Positions 1 through 8,268 of a stretch of 64,000 bases of DNA are shown here, piece after piece. Within the stretch, counting starts at the first letter, position 1. Every line of letters begins with the position of its first letter. The notes beneath the pieces were generated by a model, which saw only the letters and a program-made list of their open reading frames with translations, did not search any database and was not told the origin of the DNA. The DNA is taken from contig JAEUTA010000017.1 of the NCBI GenBank assembly GCA_016788205.1, forward strand, positions 62,001 to 126,000. The letters run 5' to 3'. The DNA is from Flavobacteriales bacterium. Its GTDB lineage: Bacteria > Bacteroidota > Bacteroidia > Flavobacteriales_F > PHOS-HE28. The translations under genes and the position numbers were made by a program.

Positions 1-2
1 CG

Positions 3-731
3 ATGCGTACTCGACTGCTCTCCCTTCTTTCCGTCATTGGCTTCATCGCGTGCACAACGCACGTTGCGCGAGCACAGAAGGGGATCAAGGTGGAGAACCT
101 GCCGAACTTCGACCTTCATCGCCTGCACTTCGGCTTCCTGCTGAGCTACAACACGAGCGACTTCCAGATGAAGCTGGACCCGCGTTCGCCCTTCCGTGAC
201 TCGCTGCTCGTACTGCAACACCAGAAACAACCAGGGTTCAATCTGGGCATCGTTGCCTCGCTGAACTTGAACCCGTACCTGAGCTTCCGTTTCCTGCCCA
301 CGCTGTCCTTCCAGGAACGCATCCTGCAGTACGAATTCCGAGAGCCGGATGGAACGTCCAAGTTCTTCCTGAAACCCGTGGAGAGCACCTACCTCGAGTT
401 CCCGTTGCTGATGAAGTACCGGAGTGCACGGATCAACAACTTCGCCGTGTATCTGATCGGCGGCGGCAAATACTGCATCGACATGGCCAGCCAGAAGGAC
501 GTGAACAATTCGCTGGATGACGAAGTGGTGGTGAAGCTGGCCCGGAACGATTACGCTGCCGAGATCGGGGGTGGTATGGACATGTTCCTCACCTACTTCA
601 AGTTCGGCATCGAATTGAAAGCATCGTTCGGGATACCGAACCTGCTGGTGGATGACGGCACCCGGTTCAGCACACCCATAGAGAGCCTGCGTTCCAAGAC
701 CTGGGTGCTCACATTCACCTTCGAAGGATAG
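3..731 (+). CDS. porT: PorT-family outer-membrane barrel (T9SS/gliding)
   Basis: Outer-membrane beta-barrel of the PorT/SprT type, a part of the type IX secretion and gliding machinery of Bacteroidota. The 242-residue product opens with a signal peptide (hydrophobic about residues 5-20, ending ARAQ). It then shows the family hallmark NLPNFDLHRLHFGF near residue 32, followed by alternating strands and a C-terminus ending in aromatic-rich LTFTFEG, typical of a barrel closing strand. The ATG lies two bases inside the window, so the promoter is not visible. The FAD enzyme gene begins 2 bp after the stop, suggesting co-transcription. Its presence fits the T9SS sorting domains carried by the products at 13255, 25120 and 52414. 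The family call rests on the N-terminal motif and length; other PorT-like barrels exist, so the exact role is slightly less certain. Confidence 0.82.
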   Translation: MRTRLLSLLSVIGFIACTTHVARAQKGIKVENLPNFDLHRLHFGFLLSYNTSDFQMKLDPRSPFRDSLLVLQHQKQPGFNLGIVASLNLNPYLSFRFLPTLSFQERILQYEFREPDGTSKFFLKPVESTYLEFPLLMKYRSARINNFAVYLIGGGKYCIDMASQKDVNNSLDDEVVVKLARNDYAAEIGGGMDMFLTYFKFGIELKASFGIPNLLVDDGTRFSTPIESLRSKTWVLTFTFEG

Positions 732-733
732 GC

Positions 734-2296
734 ATGGAACGGGTGGTGGACATCGCGTTGTCCCCCCGCGACGCTGCGGACCCCGTTCTGGTGCGGGAAG
801 CCGCCGCCGAAGCTGCTGGAATGCCGTTGGATCGGGTTCGAAGCTCAACGATCCTGAAGCGCTCCATCGATGCACGCAGCAAACTGCCGCTCATCCGCAT
901 GCGTGTGCAGGTGCTGGATGAGGTAGCAGGAGAAGTACCGCCATCGGTACCCCGGCCGGATGTGCACCGGGAGCGACCGGTCATCATCGTGGGTTGTGGA
1001 CCGGCCGGCCTGTTCAGTGCATTGCGCTGCATCGAGCAAGGCTTGAGACCTGTGCTGCTGGAACGAGGGAAAGACGTACGTGCGCGCCGGCGCGACCTCG
1101 CTGCGATCAACAAACAACACATCGTCGGAGGGGACAGCAACTACTGCTTCGGCGAGGGCGGTGCGGGAACCTACAGCGACGGCAAGCTCTACACGCGAAG
1201 CCACAAACGCGGTGACGTGGAAGCCGTATTACGCACCCTTGTGGAGTTCGGTGCATCGGAGGACATCCTGGTCGATGCGCATCCGCATATCGGGACCAAC
1301 AAGCTTCCGCATATCATCACCGCCATGCGCGAAGCGATCATCGCGGCGGGTGGTGAAGTGCACTTCAACAGCAGGGTCATGGATCTTCTGGTCGAAGGTG
1401 GCCGCATCCGTGGTGTGCGAACCGCGGATGACCGTGAATTCGAAGCTGATGCGGTGGTACTGGCAACGGGCCATTCCGCACGGGACATCTTCCGTTTGTT
1501 GCACGCGAAGCGCATCCGTATCGGACGCAAGGACTTCGCCCTGGGGGTGCGCATCGAACATCCGCAAGCCATCATCGATGCCGCCATGTACCACTGCAAG
1601 GTGCGCGACCCCTATCTACCACCGGCGAGCTACAGCTTGGTGCAACAGGTGAACGGGCTCGGTGTCTATTCATTCTGCATGTGTCCGGGCGGGATCATCG
1701 CGCCCTGTGCCACAGCGAACGACGAGATCGTGACCAACGGCTGGAGCCCCAGCAAACGCAACAATCCGTTCGCGAACTCAGGCATGGTCGTTGGCCTTTC
1801 ACCGAAAGAACTCGCCCTGCATGCCGTGCCCGAAGAAGCCGAATTGGCCAGTATGCACTATCAACGTGATATCGAACATGCCGCCTGGAAAGCGGGAGGC
1901 CAACGACAGACGGCCCCGGCACAGCGCATGGAGGATTTCATCCAGGGGCGCAACTCCAATGACTTGCCAGAATGTAGCTACCCGCCCGGCATCGTTCCGT
2001 TCCGCTTGGATGAACTGCTGCCTCCCGAGGTGAGTCTCCGTCTGCGCGAAGGCATGGCTGCGTTCGGCAAGAAGATCCGTGGATACCGTACCAACGAAGC
2101 AGTGGTGGTGGCGGTGGAATCACGGACCAGCTCACCTGTGCGGATCCCGCGTGACCGCGACTCGTTGGAACACGTGGATGTAGGCGGTCTCTATCCGTGT
2201 GGCGAAGGCGCTGGATACGCCGGTGGCATCGTCAGCGCTGCCATGGACGGCCAGCGCGTGGCGGATGCGATCGCGCTGCGTTACCGCATGCGCTGA
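734..2296 (+). CDS. FAD-dependent dehydrogenase, COG2509 type
   Basis: Soluble flavoprotein of 520 residues resembling the uncharacterised FAD-dependent dehydrogenase family COG2509. An N-terminal segment of about 80 residues precedes the dinucleotide-binding motif VGCGPAGLFSA (about residues 86-97). A conserved block with GGDSNYCFGEGGAGTYSDGK follows, and the C-terminal GEGAGYAGGI motif closes the FAD site. The substrate of this family is unknown and nothing here reveals it. The gene starts 2 bp after porT and runs convergently into the RNA methyltransferase gene, overlapping its end by 16 bp (2281-2296), so the two stop codons lie within each other's coding sequence. No signal peptide is seen, so it should be cytoplasmic. 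Confidence 0.85.
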   Translation: MERVVDIALSPRDAADPVLVREAAAEAAGMPLDRVRSSTILKRSIDARSKLPLIRMRVQVLDEVAGEVPPSVPRPDVHRERPVIIVGCGPAGLFSALRCIEQGLRPVLLERGKDVRARRRDLAAINKQHIVGGDSNYCFGEGGAGTYSDGKLYTRSHKRGDVEAVLRTLVEFGASEDILVDAHPHIGTNKLPHIITAMREAIIAAGGEVHFNSRVMDLLVEGGRIRGVRTADDREFEADAVVLATGHSARDIFRLLHAKRIRIGRKDFALGVRIEHPQAIIDAAMYHCKVRDPYLPPASYSLVQQVNGLGVYSFCMCPGGIIAPCATANDEIVTNGWSPSKRNNPFANSGMVVGLSPKELALHAVPEEAELASMHYQRDIEHAAWKAGGQRQTAPAQRMEDFIQGRNSNDLPECSYPPGIVPFRLDELLPPEVSLRLREGMAAFGKKIRGYRTNEAVVVAVESRTSSPVRIPRDRDSLEHVDVGGLYPCGEGAGYAGGIVSAAMDGQRVADAIALRYRMR

Positions 2297-3024
2297 CGGG
2301 CGAACTCCATGCACAAGGCCGAAGTGGCCATCGCCACGTTGAGCGATTCCGAACCGCCCTTTCCAGGGATGCTGATCGACCTCCCTTGCAAGGCACGCAC
2401 TTCCGTGGAGATGCCATGTGATTCGCTACCCATGACCAGTACGGCTTTACATGCCAGTCGCTCAGCGAATACCGAACTGCCTTCCATGCTCGCCATGTAG
2501 AGAACGGCTCCGCACTCCTGTTGGCGGGCGAGAACGACGGGTAGATCAACCTGTTGAACTTGCACCCTGAAGATGGCCCCCATGCTCGCCTGCACGCACT
2601 TGGGATTGTAGGCATCGACACTTCCTACACTGCACCAGACCCGCTCGAACCCGAACCAATCCGCGATGCGCAGTACTGTACCCAGATTGCCCGGATCGGT
2701 GATGCCGTCCAGAGCGATGACGAGTTCATCGTCCCGGAGGTCTGAAAGCGGACCTCGGACGGGCTTACGCACCACGGCGATCAGTTCATTTCCACTCTCC
2801 AACGTGCCGACCCGGTCCAACTCGTGCGGAGATACCACCTCTGCATGGCTGAACTCCGGCCTGGCAGCCATGGCTTCCGTGGCCAGTAGTGCGCTCACTC
2901 CCCACCCACTGGTCAGGAGCTCTCCTACCACTTTCGCGCCCTGCACGAGGAATTCGCCGCTCTCATCGCGGAACTTCTTTTGCTGAAGCGACCTGGCATG
3001 CTTCAACAAGGCTTTGGTGCTCAC
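2281..3024 (-). CDS. TrmH/SpoU-family RNA 2'-O-methyltransferase
   Basis: SPOUT-class methyltransferase expected to methylate a ribose 2'-OH in rRNA or tRNA using S-adenosylmethionine. All three SpoU motifs are visible: LDGITDPGNLGTVLRIADWFG (motif 1), VLVMGSESHGIS (motif 2) and ISIPGKGGSESLNVA (motif 3), which form the trefoil-knot cofactor site. The N-terminus has the substrate-binding helix region typical of the family (KHARSLQQKKFRDESGEF). I place the start at a GTG at 3022-3024, giving 247 residues; longer upstream reading is antisense to tamL. It diverges from tamL with 27 bp between starts, an arrangement I recall from other Bacteroidota. The exact RNA target cannot be told from sequence. 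Confidence 0.85.
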   Translation of the reverse strand: MSTKALLKHARSLQQKKFRDESGEFLVQGAKVVGELLTSGWGVSALLATEAMAARPEFSHAEVVSPHELDRVGTLESGNELIAVVRKPVRGPLSDLRDDELVIALDGITDPGNLGTVLRIADWFGFERVWCSVGSVDAYNPKCVQASMGAIFRVQVQQVDLPVVLARQQECGAVLYMASMEGSSVFAERLACKAVLVMGSESHGISTEVRALQGRSISIPGKGGSESLNVAMATSALCMEFARQRMR

Positions 3025-3034
3025 AGGCCGGGGG

Positions 3035-3042
3035 TATATTTG
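3035..3042 (+). promoter_or_regulatory. -7 promoter element for tamL
   Basis: TATATTTG, an exact match to the Bacteroidota sigma-A -7 consensus TAnnTTTG, ending 9 bp before the chosen tamL ATG. It supports that start over upstream ATGs and implies a very short or absent leader. Confidence 0.6.
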
Positions 3043-3051
3043 GCGCTGCCG

Positions 3052-5577
3052 ATGCGGCGGCACGCCCGCAAAATAGGCAGCCATCCGTTCTGCTTGCGGC
3101 TCAGCCAACGCCATATCCTCTCCGCACTGGTGCTCCTGCTGCTCTGCGGCTGCGACCCCACCAAGCGGATCGCCGATGGACAATACTTGTTGAAGCGGAA
3201 CCGTGTAGTGCTTGCCGAACCCAGCGCGGACCCGACCGAAGTGGCTTCGATCATCAAGCAAAAGCCGAATAAGCGGATCCTCGGTGTTCCGATCTATCTC
3301 GGCATCTACAACCTCAGCGACCAGGAAGCGTTGCACCGCGAGCGTGTGCGGAAGGACAGCCTGTGCGTACAACGCAATGTGGAACGCCTGAAAGAAGGTC
3401 GGCGCGAAAGAGCATGTGATCGCAGCACGCGCGAACGTACCGGTGAACCACCTGTGGTATTGGACACGAGCCTTACACGGCGCTCAACGGAACAGATCCG
3501 CATGTACCTGCACAAGGAAGGGTGGTTCAATGCCACGGTGACCGACACCACCCACCATGCGCACCGGCGCCTCTTCAGCGAACGACGTGGCCGTGCTTAC
3601 AAGCAACCCAAGGTCGAGGTCGAGTACAAGGTGATACCCGGTCCGCTGTATCGCCTGCGGAACATCCGGTTCACGGTGGATGACTCCACCATCCTGCACC
3701 ACGTTCAAGCCAGCTGGGGCCAAAGCCTCCTGAAGTCCGGCGATCGATACGATGCCGATGTCCTCGATGCCGAACGTACGCGCATAACGGAGAACCTCAA
3801 GGAGACCGGTTACCTGTTCTTCGTACGAGACCTGATCCTGTTCAAGGCGGATACGGCCGTTGGTGACCATCAAGTGGATATCGTATTGCGAATGGAAAGG
3901 CCTTACGCGAAGAGTGGCCGTGGGCTGAAGGGGACGCCCGAAGGGACCATCTACACGATACGGGATGTCACCATCGTTTCCGGCGGCCCTGCATCGCTAG
4001 GCGCCGTGGATACCACTGAGCATGCGGGATACCGGATCATCCACCGGGGACCGCTGATGTACCATCCACGAGCGCTGGTAAGCTCCATTTTCCTCCAACC
4101 CGAAAGCCGCTTCCAGCAAAGCCATGGCGACAAGACCTATCGCCGGCTTTCCGGCCTGCGCGTTTTCGATCGTGTGGAAGTAAGCTACGATACCATCGGT
4201 ATCGGAAGGCCGGGGCTCGCCAATGCGCGTATCGGCTTGCTCCCGGGAAAGCCGCAGACCATGACCTCCGAGGTATATGCCACCAACCGCGGTGGTTTCT
4301 TCGGTACCACGGTGAGCGTCGGATATCGGCACCGCAACGTGTTCAGATCGCTCGGCTTCATCCAAGCGCAGATGAACCTCGGCCTTGAGGCACAGCAGAG
4401 TTTCACCCGGAACGATAATGAAGGGCAAGTCGGCCAGGTCCTTAACAAGAACACGTTCTTCAACACCATCAGCATAGGTCCCGAGGTCACCATGGGCTTC
4501 CCGCGCCCCTTCACCGGGCTGTTCAGCAAATCGAGCGGTTCCCGGATGTTGATCAACACGCTCTTCAACTATCAACGTAGGCCCGACTTCACAAGGACCT
4601 TGGTGAAAGGGGGCGTTGGATTCGAATGGAACGAGACCGCCACCAAAGTGTGGGGCCTTTACCTGGCCGACCTCAACGTCATCAAGATCCCATCGAAGAG
4701 CCCGGAATTCCAAGACTTCCTGATACGCACGAACGACCCGGTCTTCACCAACAGCTACACGAGCCACCTGATCGTGAACATCCCTCGCGCGACATTCACG
4801 TGGAACACACAAGGGGTGAAATTCAAGCGCAACGTGTACTACCTGCGCAGCACCGGCGAGCTGGCGGGCACTGTGGTGCGCGGTGTTCAAGACGTCTTCC
4901 AAAAGAACGCCGTACAGCTGACCGATACGCTGACCGGTCGCGACTATCGCACGTTGTTCGGGGTACGGTACTCGGAGTATGTGAAAATGGATCATGACTT
5001 CCGCATCAACCGCACCATCCACGACCGTAGTAGCCTGGCCTTCCGGGTAGCAGCAGGCATCGGCATTCCGCTGAAGAACCTGGAAGTGCTCCCCTTCGAA
5101 TCGAGCTTCTTCGGTGGAGGTGCCAACGGAATGCGTGCATGGCGTGCACGTTCGTTGGGCCCCGGCTCCTACTCTGCGCCACTTCTGGCCTATGACCGCA
5201 TCGGCGAGATCCGCATCGAAGCGAACTTCGAATACCGCTTCAAACTGATCGGCTATCTCGAAGGAGCCCTTTTCACTGATGTGGGCAACATCTGGAATCG
5301 GCGCAAGGACCCCCGTAGACCGGGTGCGGAATTCGAATTGGAGGACTTCATCAGCGAACTCGCCGTAGGCACAGGCGTAGGGGCCCGTTTGAATTTCGAG
5401 TTCTTCATCGTCCGTTTCGACCTGGGTATGCAGACCAAAGACCCGTCCCTACCCGTGGGCGAACGCTGGCTCTTCCAATCGAAGGATCAGTATGAAACGG
5501 AACAAGCCGCACTCGGTGTTCCGGTGAACTATCGAACACAGTTCAACTTCAACCTCGGGATCGGATATCCGTTCTAG
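3052..5577 (+). CDS. tamL: TamL, BamA/TamA-family outer-membrane lipoprotein
   Basis: Omp85-superfamily outer-membrane protein of the Bacteroidota TamL type, thought to work with TamB in moving proteins or lipids to the outer membrane. The 841-residue product has a basic N-terminus, a hydrophobic stretch (ALVLLLLCGC) with a lipobox-like cysteine, and the family sequence CDPTKRIADGQYLL just after it. POTRA-like regions follow. The C-terminal half is a surface-antigen barrel with the motif GGGANGMRAWRARSLGPGSY and a terminal aromatic strand ending GIGYPF. Start chosen at 3052 because the signal sequence follows and a -7 element sits at 3035-3042. It diverges from the TrmH gene. No tamB follows here, unlike the common neighbourhood, so the partner must be elsewhere. 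Confidence 0.85.
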   Translation: MRRHARKIGSHPFCLRLSQRHILSALVLLLLCGCDPTKRIADGQYLLKRNRVVLAEPSADPTEVASIIKQKPNKRILGVPIYLGIYNLSDQEALHRERVRKDSLCVQRNVERLKEGRRERACDRSTRERTGEPPVVLDTSLTRRSTEQIRMYLHKEGWFNATVTDTTHHAHRRLFSERRGRAYKQPKVEVEYKVIPGPLYRLRNIRFTVDDSTILHHVQASWGQSLLKSGDRYDADVLDAERTRITENLKETGYLFFVRDLILFKADTAVGDHQVDIVLRMERPYAKSGRGLKGTPEGTIYTIRDVTIVSGGPASLGAVDTTEHAGYRIIHRGPLMYHPRALVSSIFLQPESRFQQSHGDKTYRRLSGLRVFDRVEVSYDTIGIGRPGLANARIGLLPGKPQTMTSEVYATNRGGFFGTTVSVGYRHRNVFRSLGFIQAQMNLGLEAQQSFTRNDNEGQVGQVLNKNTFFNTISIGPEVTMGFPRPFTGLFSKSSGSRMLINTLFNYQRRPDFTRTLVKGGVGFEWNETATKVWGLYLADLNVIKIPSKSPEFQDFLIRTNDPVFTNSYTSHLIVNIPRATFTWNTQGVKFKRNVYYLRSTGELAGTVVRGVQDVFQKNAVQLTDTLTGRDYRTLFGVRYSEYVKMDHDFRINRTIHDRSSLAFRVAAGIGIPLKNLEVLPFESSFFGGGANGMRAWRARSLGPGSYSAPLLAYDRIGEIRIEANFEYRFKLIGYLEGALFTDVGNIWNRRKDPRRPGAEFELEDFISELAVGTGVGARLNFEFFIVRFDLGMQTKDPSLPVGERWLFQSKDQYETEQAALGVPVNYRTQFNFNLGIGYPF

Positions 5578-5639
5578 TCCTGCTCATTCCACCGGCGACC
5601 GTATCCACTTACACGCTCACGACGTACGAAGTCAGGCGG

Positions 5640-5671
5640 TTGCCATCCCTTTCAACCCATCCTTACCTTTG
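5640..5671 (+). promoter_or_regulatory. Promoter for fbaB
   Basis: A TTG at 5640-5642 and TACCTTTG at 5664-5671 with a 21-bp spacer match the Bacteroidota -33/-7 pattern. The box ends 23 bp before the fbaB ATG. Confidence 0.6.
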
Positions 5672-5694
5672 CGGCCGCTTAACGCGAAACACCC

Positions 5695-6765
5695 ATGCAG
5701 ACCCTGAAGACCGGCAAGCTCGACGAACTCCTCGGCAACGACGCAGCCAGCCTGCTCGAACACCAGTGCAAGACCATCGATAAGTCGATGATCCACCTGC
5801 CCGGCCCGGATTTCGTTGATCGCAGCTTCGCGCACAGCAACCGTACACCGCAAGTGATGCGCAGCATCCAAGCGCTGTACGGGAACGGCCGCCTCGCGAA
5901 CACGGGCTACATGAGCATCCTGCCGGTGGACCAGGGCATCGAGCACAGCGGCGCAGCCAGCTTCGCCCCCAACCCGATCTATTTCGACGGTGAGAACATC
6001 GTGAAGCTCGCCCTCGAAGGCGGATGCAACGCGGTGGCCAGCACGTACGGTGTGCTGGGAAGCGTGGCGCGTAAATACGCCCACAAGATCCCTTTCATCG
6101 TGAAGATCAACCACAACGAATTGATGACCCTGCCGAACAAGTTCGACCAGGTGCTCTTCGGCAACGTCAAGGATGCGTGGGACATGGGCGCCGTGGCCGT
6201 GGGTGCGACCATCTACTTCGGAAGCGACGAGAGCACGCGCCAGATCACGGAGATCGCCGATGCGTTCCAACATGCGCATGAGCTGGGCATGGCCACCATC
6301 CTGTGGTGTTACATCCGCAACAACGGCTTCAAAGTGGATGGCAAGGATTACCACACCTCCACTGACCTCACGGGCCAGGCCAACCACCTTGGCGTGACGA
6401 TCCAAGCGGACATCATCAAGCAGAAGCTCCCCGAGAGCAACGGCGGTTACAACGCGATCAAAGGATACGGCAAGACGCACGCGAAGGTCTACAGCGAGCT
6501 CACCACTGATCACCCGATCGACCTCTGCCGTTATCAAGTGGCGAACTGCTACATGGGCCGCATCGGCCTGATCAACAGCGGTGGTGCCAGCAGCGGTGCC
6601 AGCGACATGGCCGAAGCCGTGCGCACAGCGGTGATCAACAAACGCGCCGGTGGCCAGGGCCTCATCAGCGGTCGCAAGGCCTTCCAACGTCCGGTGAACG
6701 AGGGCATCGCCTTGCTGAACGCCATCCAGGACGTTTATCTGGACAAGAAGATCACGGTCGCCTAA
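5695..6765 (+). CDS. fbaB: Class I fructose-bisphosphate aldolase (FbaB type)
   Basis: Schiff-base aldolase interconverting fructose 1,6-bisphosphate with dihydroxyacetone phosphate and glyceraldehyde 3-phosphate in the cytoplasm. The 356-residue sequence belongs to the bacterial DhnA/FbaB branch: [10 protein letters not shown] near residue 80, [15 protein letters not shown], and [14 protein letters not shown] around residue 242, which should hold the Schiff-base lysine. The C-terminal phosphate-binding region contains [10 protein letters not shown] and a second glycine-rich stretch. It has its own promoter at 5640-5671 and a strong hairpin at 6784-6816, so it appears to be a single-gene unit. 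It pairs functionally with pfkA at 24090. Confidence 0.93.
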   Translation: MQTLKTGKLDELLGNDAASLLEHQCKTIDKSMIHLPGPDFVDRSFAHSNRTPQVMRSIQALYGNGRLANTGYMSILPVDQGIEHSGAASFAPNPIYFDGENIVKLALEGGCNAVASTYGVLGSVARKYAHKIPFIVKINHNELMTLPNKFDQVLFGNVKDAWDMGAVAVGATIYFGSDESTRQITEIADAFQHAHELGMATILWCYIRNNGFKVDGKDYHTSTDLTGQANHLGVTIQADIIKQKLPESNGGYNAIKGYGKTHAKVYSELTTDHPIDLCRYQVANCYMGRIGLINSGGASSGASDMAEAVRTAVINKRAGGQGLISGRKAFQRPVNEGIALLNAIQDVYLDKKITVA

Positions 6766-6783
6766 GATCAAGCGACAAGTTCA

Positions 6784-6816
6784 CGAGCGGCAAGCGGCGA
6801 GCCCACTTGCCGCTCG
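6784..6816 (+). terminator. Hairpin terminator after fbaB
   Basis: Perfect 11-bp inverted repeat (CGAGCGGCAAG at 6784-6794, CTTGCCGCTCG at 6806-6816) with an 11-nt loop, 18 bp after the fbaB stop. The following TTGCTTG is only weakly T-rich, so termination efficiency is uncertain. Confidence 0.6.
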
Positions 6817-6823
6817 TTGCTTG

Positions 6824-6831
6824 TAAACTTG
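6824..6831 (+). promoter_or_regulatory. Candidate -7 element for accD
   Basis: TAAACTTG differs from TAnnTTTG by one base and lies directly after the fbaB terminator, 41 bp before the accD ATG. Position is right but the match is imperfect. Confidence 0.35.
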
Positions 6832-6872
6832 CCACCACAATTCACCACCTTCGTTATCCCGAACGTTCAGAC

Positions 6873-7718
6873 ATGGGTTGGTTCACACGCGTCAAGGAAG
6901 GCATCACCACCAGTACGGAGGACAAGAAGGAGACGCCCGAAGGCCTCTGGTACAAGTGCCCGGAGTGCTCCGAGATCATGACCTCCGAAGACCACGAGAA
7001 CAACCTCTGGGTCTGCGTGAAGTGCGAGCACCACGAGAAGATCGGCAGCGAGGAATACTTCGCGATCCTCTTCGATGACCACAAGTTCACCGAGGTGGGC
7101 GCGGACCTGATCGCCGGCGACCCCCTGCAGTTCGAGGATACCAAGAAGTACACGGACCGCCTGACCAAAACCCGCAAGGACACCGGCCTGAACGACGCCA
7201 TGCGCGTGGCCGAAGGCAAGCTGGACAAGAACTACGTGGTGATCGCCTGCATGGATTTCCGCTTCATCGGCGGAAGTATGGGCAGCGTGATGGGCGAGAA
7301 AATCGCCATGGCGGCGGACCAGGCCATGAAGCGCAAGTGCCCGTTGATCATCATCAGCAAGAGCGGAGGCGCCCGTATGATGGAAGCCGGTTTCAGCCTG
7401 ATGCAGATGGCCAAGTCCAGCGCCAAGCTGGCCCAGCTCGCCAAGAAGAGGTTGCCCTACATCAGCGTGGTCACCGATCCAACCACCGGGGGCGTTACCG
7501 CGAGCTTCGCCATGCTGGGTGACCTCAACATTGCCGAACCCAAAGCTTTGGTGGCCTTCGCCGGGCCCCGCGTGGTGCGCGAGACCATCGGCCGTGACCT
7601 GCCTGAAGGCTTCCAGACCAGTGAATTCGTGTTGGAGCACGGCTTCCTGGACAAGATCGTACACCGCAAGGAGCTGAAGAGCTTCCTGGCGCGTACCTTC
7701 TTGATGCTCAGGAGTTAA
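6873..7718 (+). CDS. accD: Acetyl-CoA carboxylase carboxyltransferase beta subunit
   Basis: Beta subunit of the carboxyltransferase that moves CO2 from carboxybiotin to acetyl-CoA, giving malonyl-CoA for fatty-acid synthesis. The 281-residue product starts [11 protein letters not shown] and carries the AccD zinc ribbon, CPEC near residue 30 and CVKC about 17 residues later. The crotonase-fold core follows, with [23 protein letters not shown] and [17 protein letters not shown] moved the start inward to 6873 because homologues begin MxWF and upstream residues look non-coding. It stands alone between a terminator and rpsO. Its product, malonyl-CoA, is also the predicted extender for the polyketide module at 30713. 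Confidence 0.95.
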   Translation: MGWFTRVKEGITTSTEDKKETPEGLWYKCPECSEIMTSEDHENNLWVCVKCEHHEKIGSEEYFAILFDDHKFTEVGADLIAGDPLQFEDTKKYTDRLTKTRKDTGLNDAMRVAEGKLDKNYVVIACMDFRFIGGSMGSVMGEKIAMAADQAMKRKCPLIIISKSGGARMMEAGFSLMQMAKSSAKLAQLAKKRLPYISVVTDPTTGGVTASFAMLGDLNIAEPKALVAFAGPRVVRETIGRDLPEGFQTSEFVLEHGFLDKIVHRKELKSFLARTFLMLRS

Positions 7719-7792
7719 GCAGTTCTTCCAGTCTAGGCCGGGCGGAAACGGATCCGTGAACGTGGGGTATGTGGCCGGATCGGGGAAAACCC

Positions 7793-7800
7793 TATCTTCG
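7793..7800 (+). promoter_or_regulatory. -7 promoter element for rpsO
   Basis: TATCTTCG (TAnnTTYG form), followed by CG, ends 19 bp before the rpsO ATG. It supports the start at 7820 rather than an upstream in-frame ATG at 7769. Confidence 0.5.
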
Positions 7801-7819
7801 CGCCCTGTTACGTAAGACC

Positions 7820-8089
7820 ATGTACCTGACGAACGAGGCCAAGCAGGCCATTTTCAAGCAGCACGGAGGTTCCGAGAAGAACACCGGCGGGGCCGAAAGC
7901 CAGATCGCACTCTTCACCGAGCGCATCAATCACCTCACGGGCCACCTGAAGTCCAACAAAAAGGACCACGGTACCGAGAAGGCGTTGATGACGATGGTAG
8001 GCAAGCGCAAGCAAATGCTGAACTACCTGAAGATGTACGACATCGAACGCTACCGCGCGATCATCGGCAAGCTCGGCTTGCGTAAGTGA
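7820..8089 (+). CDS. rpsO: 30S ribosomal protein S15
   Basis: Primary-binding protein of the small ribosomal subunit central domain. The product is exactly 89 residues, the standard S15 length, and shows the family core: GGAESQIALFTERINHLTGHLK, the KKDHGTEKALMTMVGKRKQMLNYL helix, and the C-terminal RYRAIIGKLGLRK. The upstream in-frame ATG at 7769 would add 17 residues absent from the family and would put the promoter box inside the gene, so 7820 is preferred. It is followed by a terminator at 8141-8166 and then pnp, the widely conserved rpsO-pnp order. Confidence 0.96.
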   Translation: MYLTNEAKQAIFKQHGGSEKNTGGAESQIALFTERINHLTGHLKSNKKDHGTEKALMTMVGKRKQMLNYLKMYDIERYRAIIGKLGLRK

Positions 8090-8140
8090 TCATGCGCACC
8101 GCGACGACTGCGGAAGCGACAACGACGACTTGAACGAACG

Positions 8141-8166
8141 GGGGTGATCGTGAGAACGGTCACCCC
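8141..8166 (+). terminator. Rho-independent terminator after rpsO
   Basis: An 11-bp stem (GGGGTGATCGT with ACGGTCACCCC, one G-U pair) capped by a GAGA tetraloop and followed by TTCTTCAT. It lies 51 bp after the rpsO stop and may set the rpsO to pnp expression ratio. Confidence 0.75.
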
Positions 8167-8268
8167 TTCTTCATAAAGGCCATATGGGCCGCCAAGGCAC
8201 GCGAGATCCCGGATCGCTGGCCGGAATGATGACCCGGGGAGATGTAAAGAGGTAAAGAAGAAAAGAAC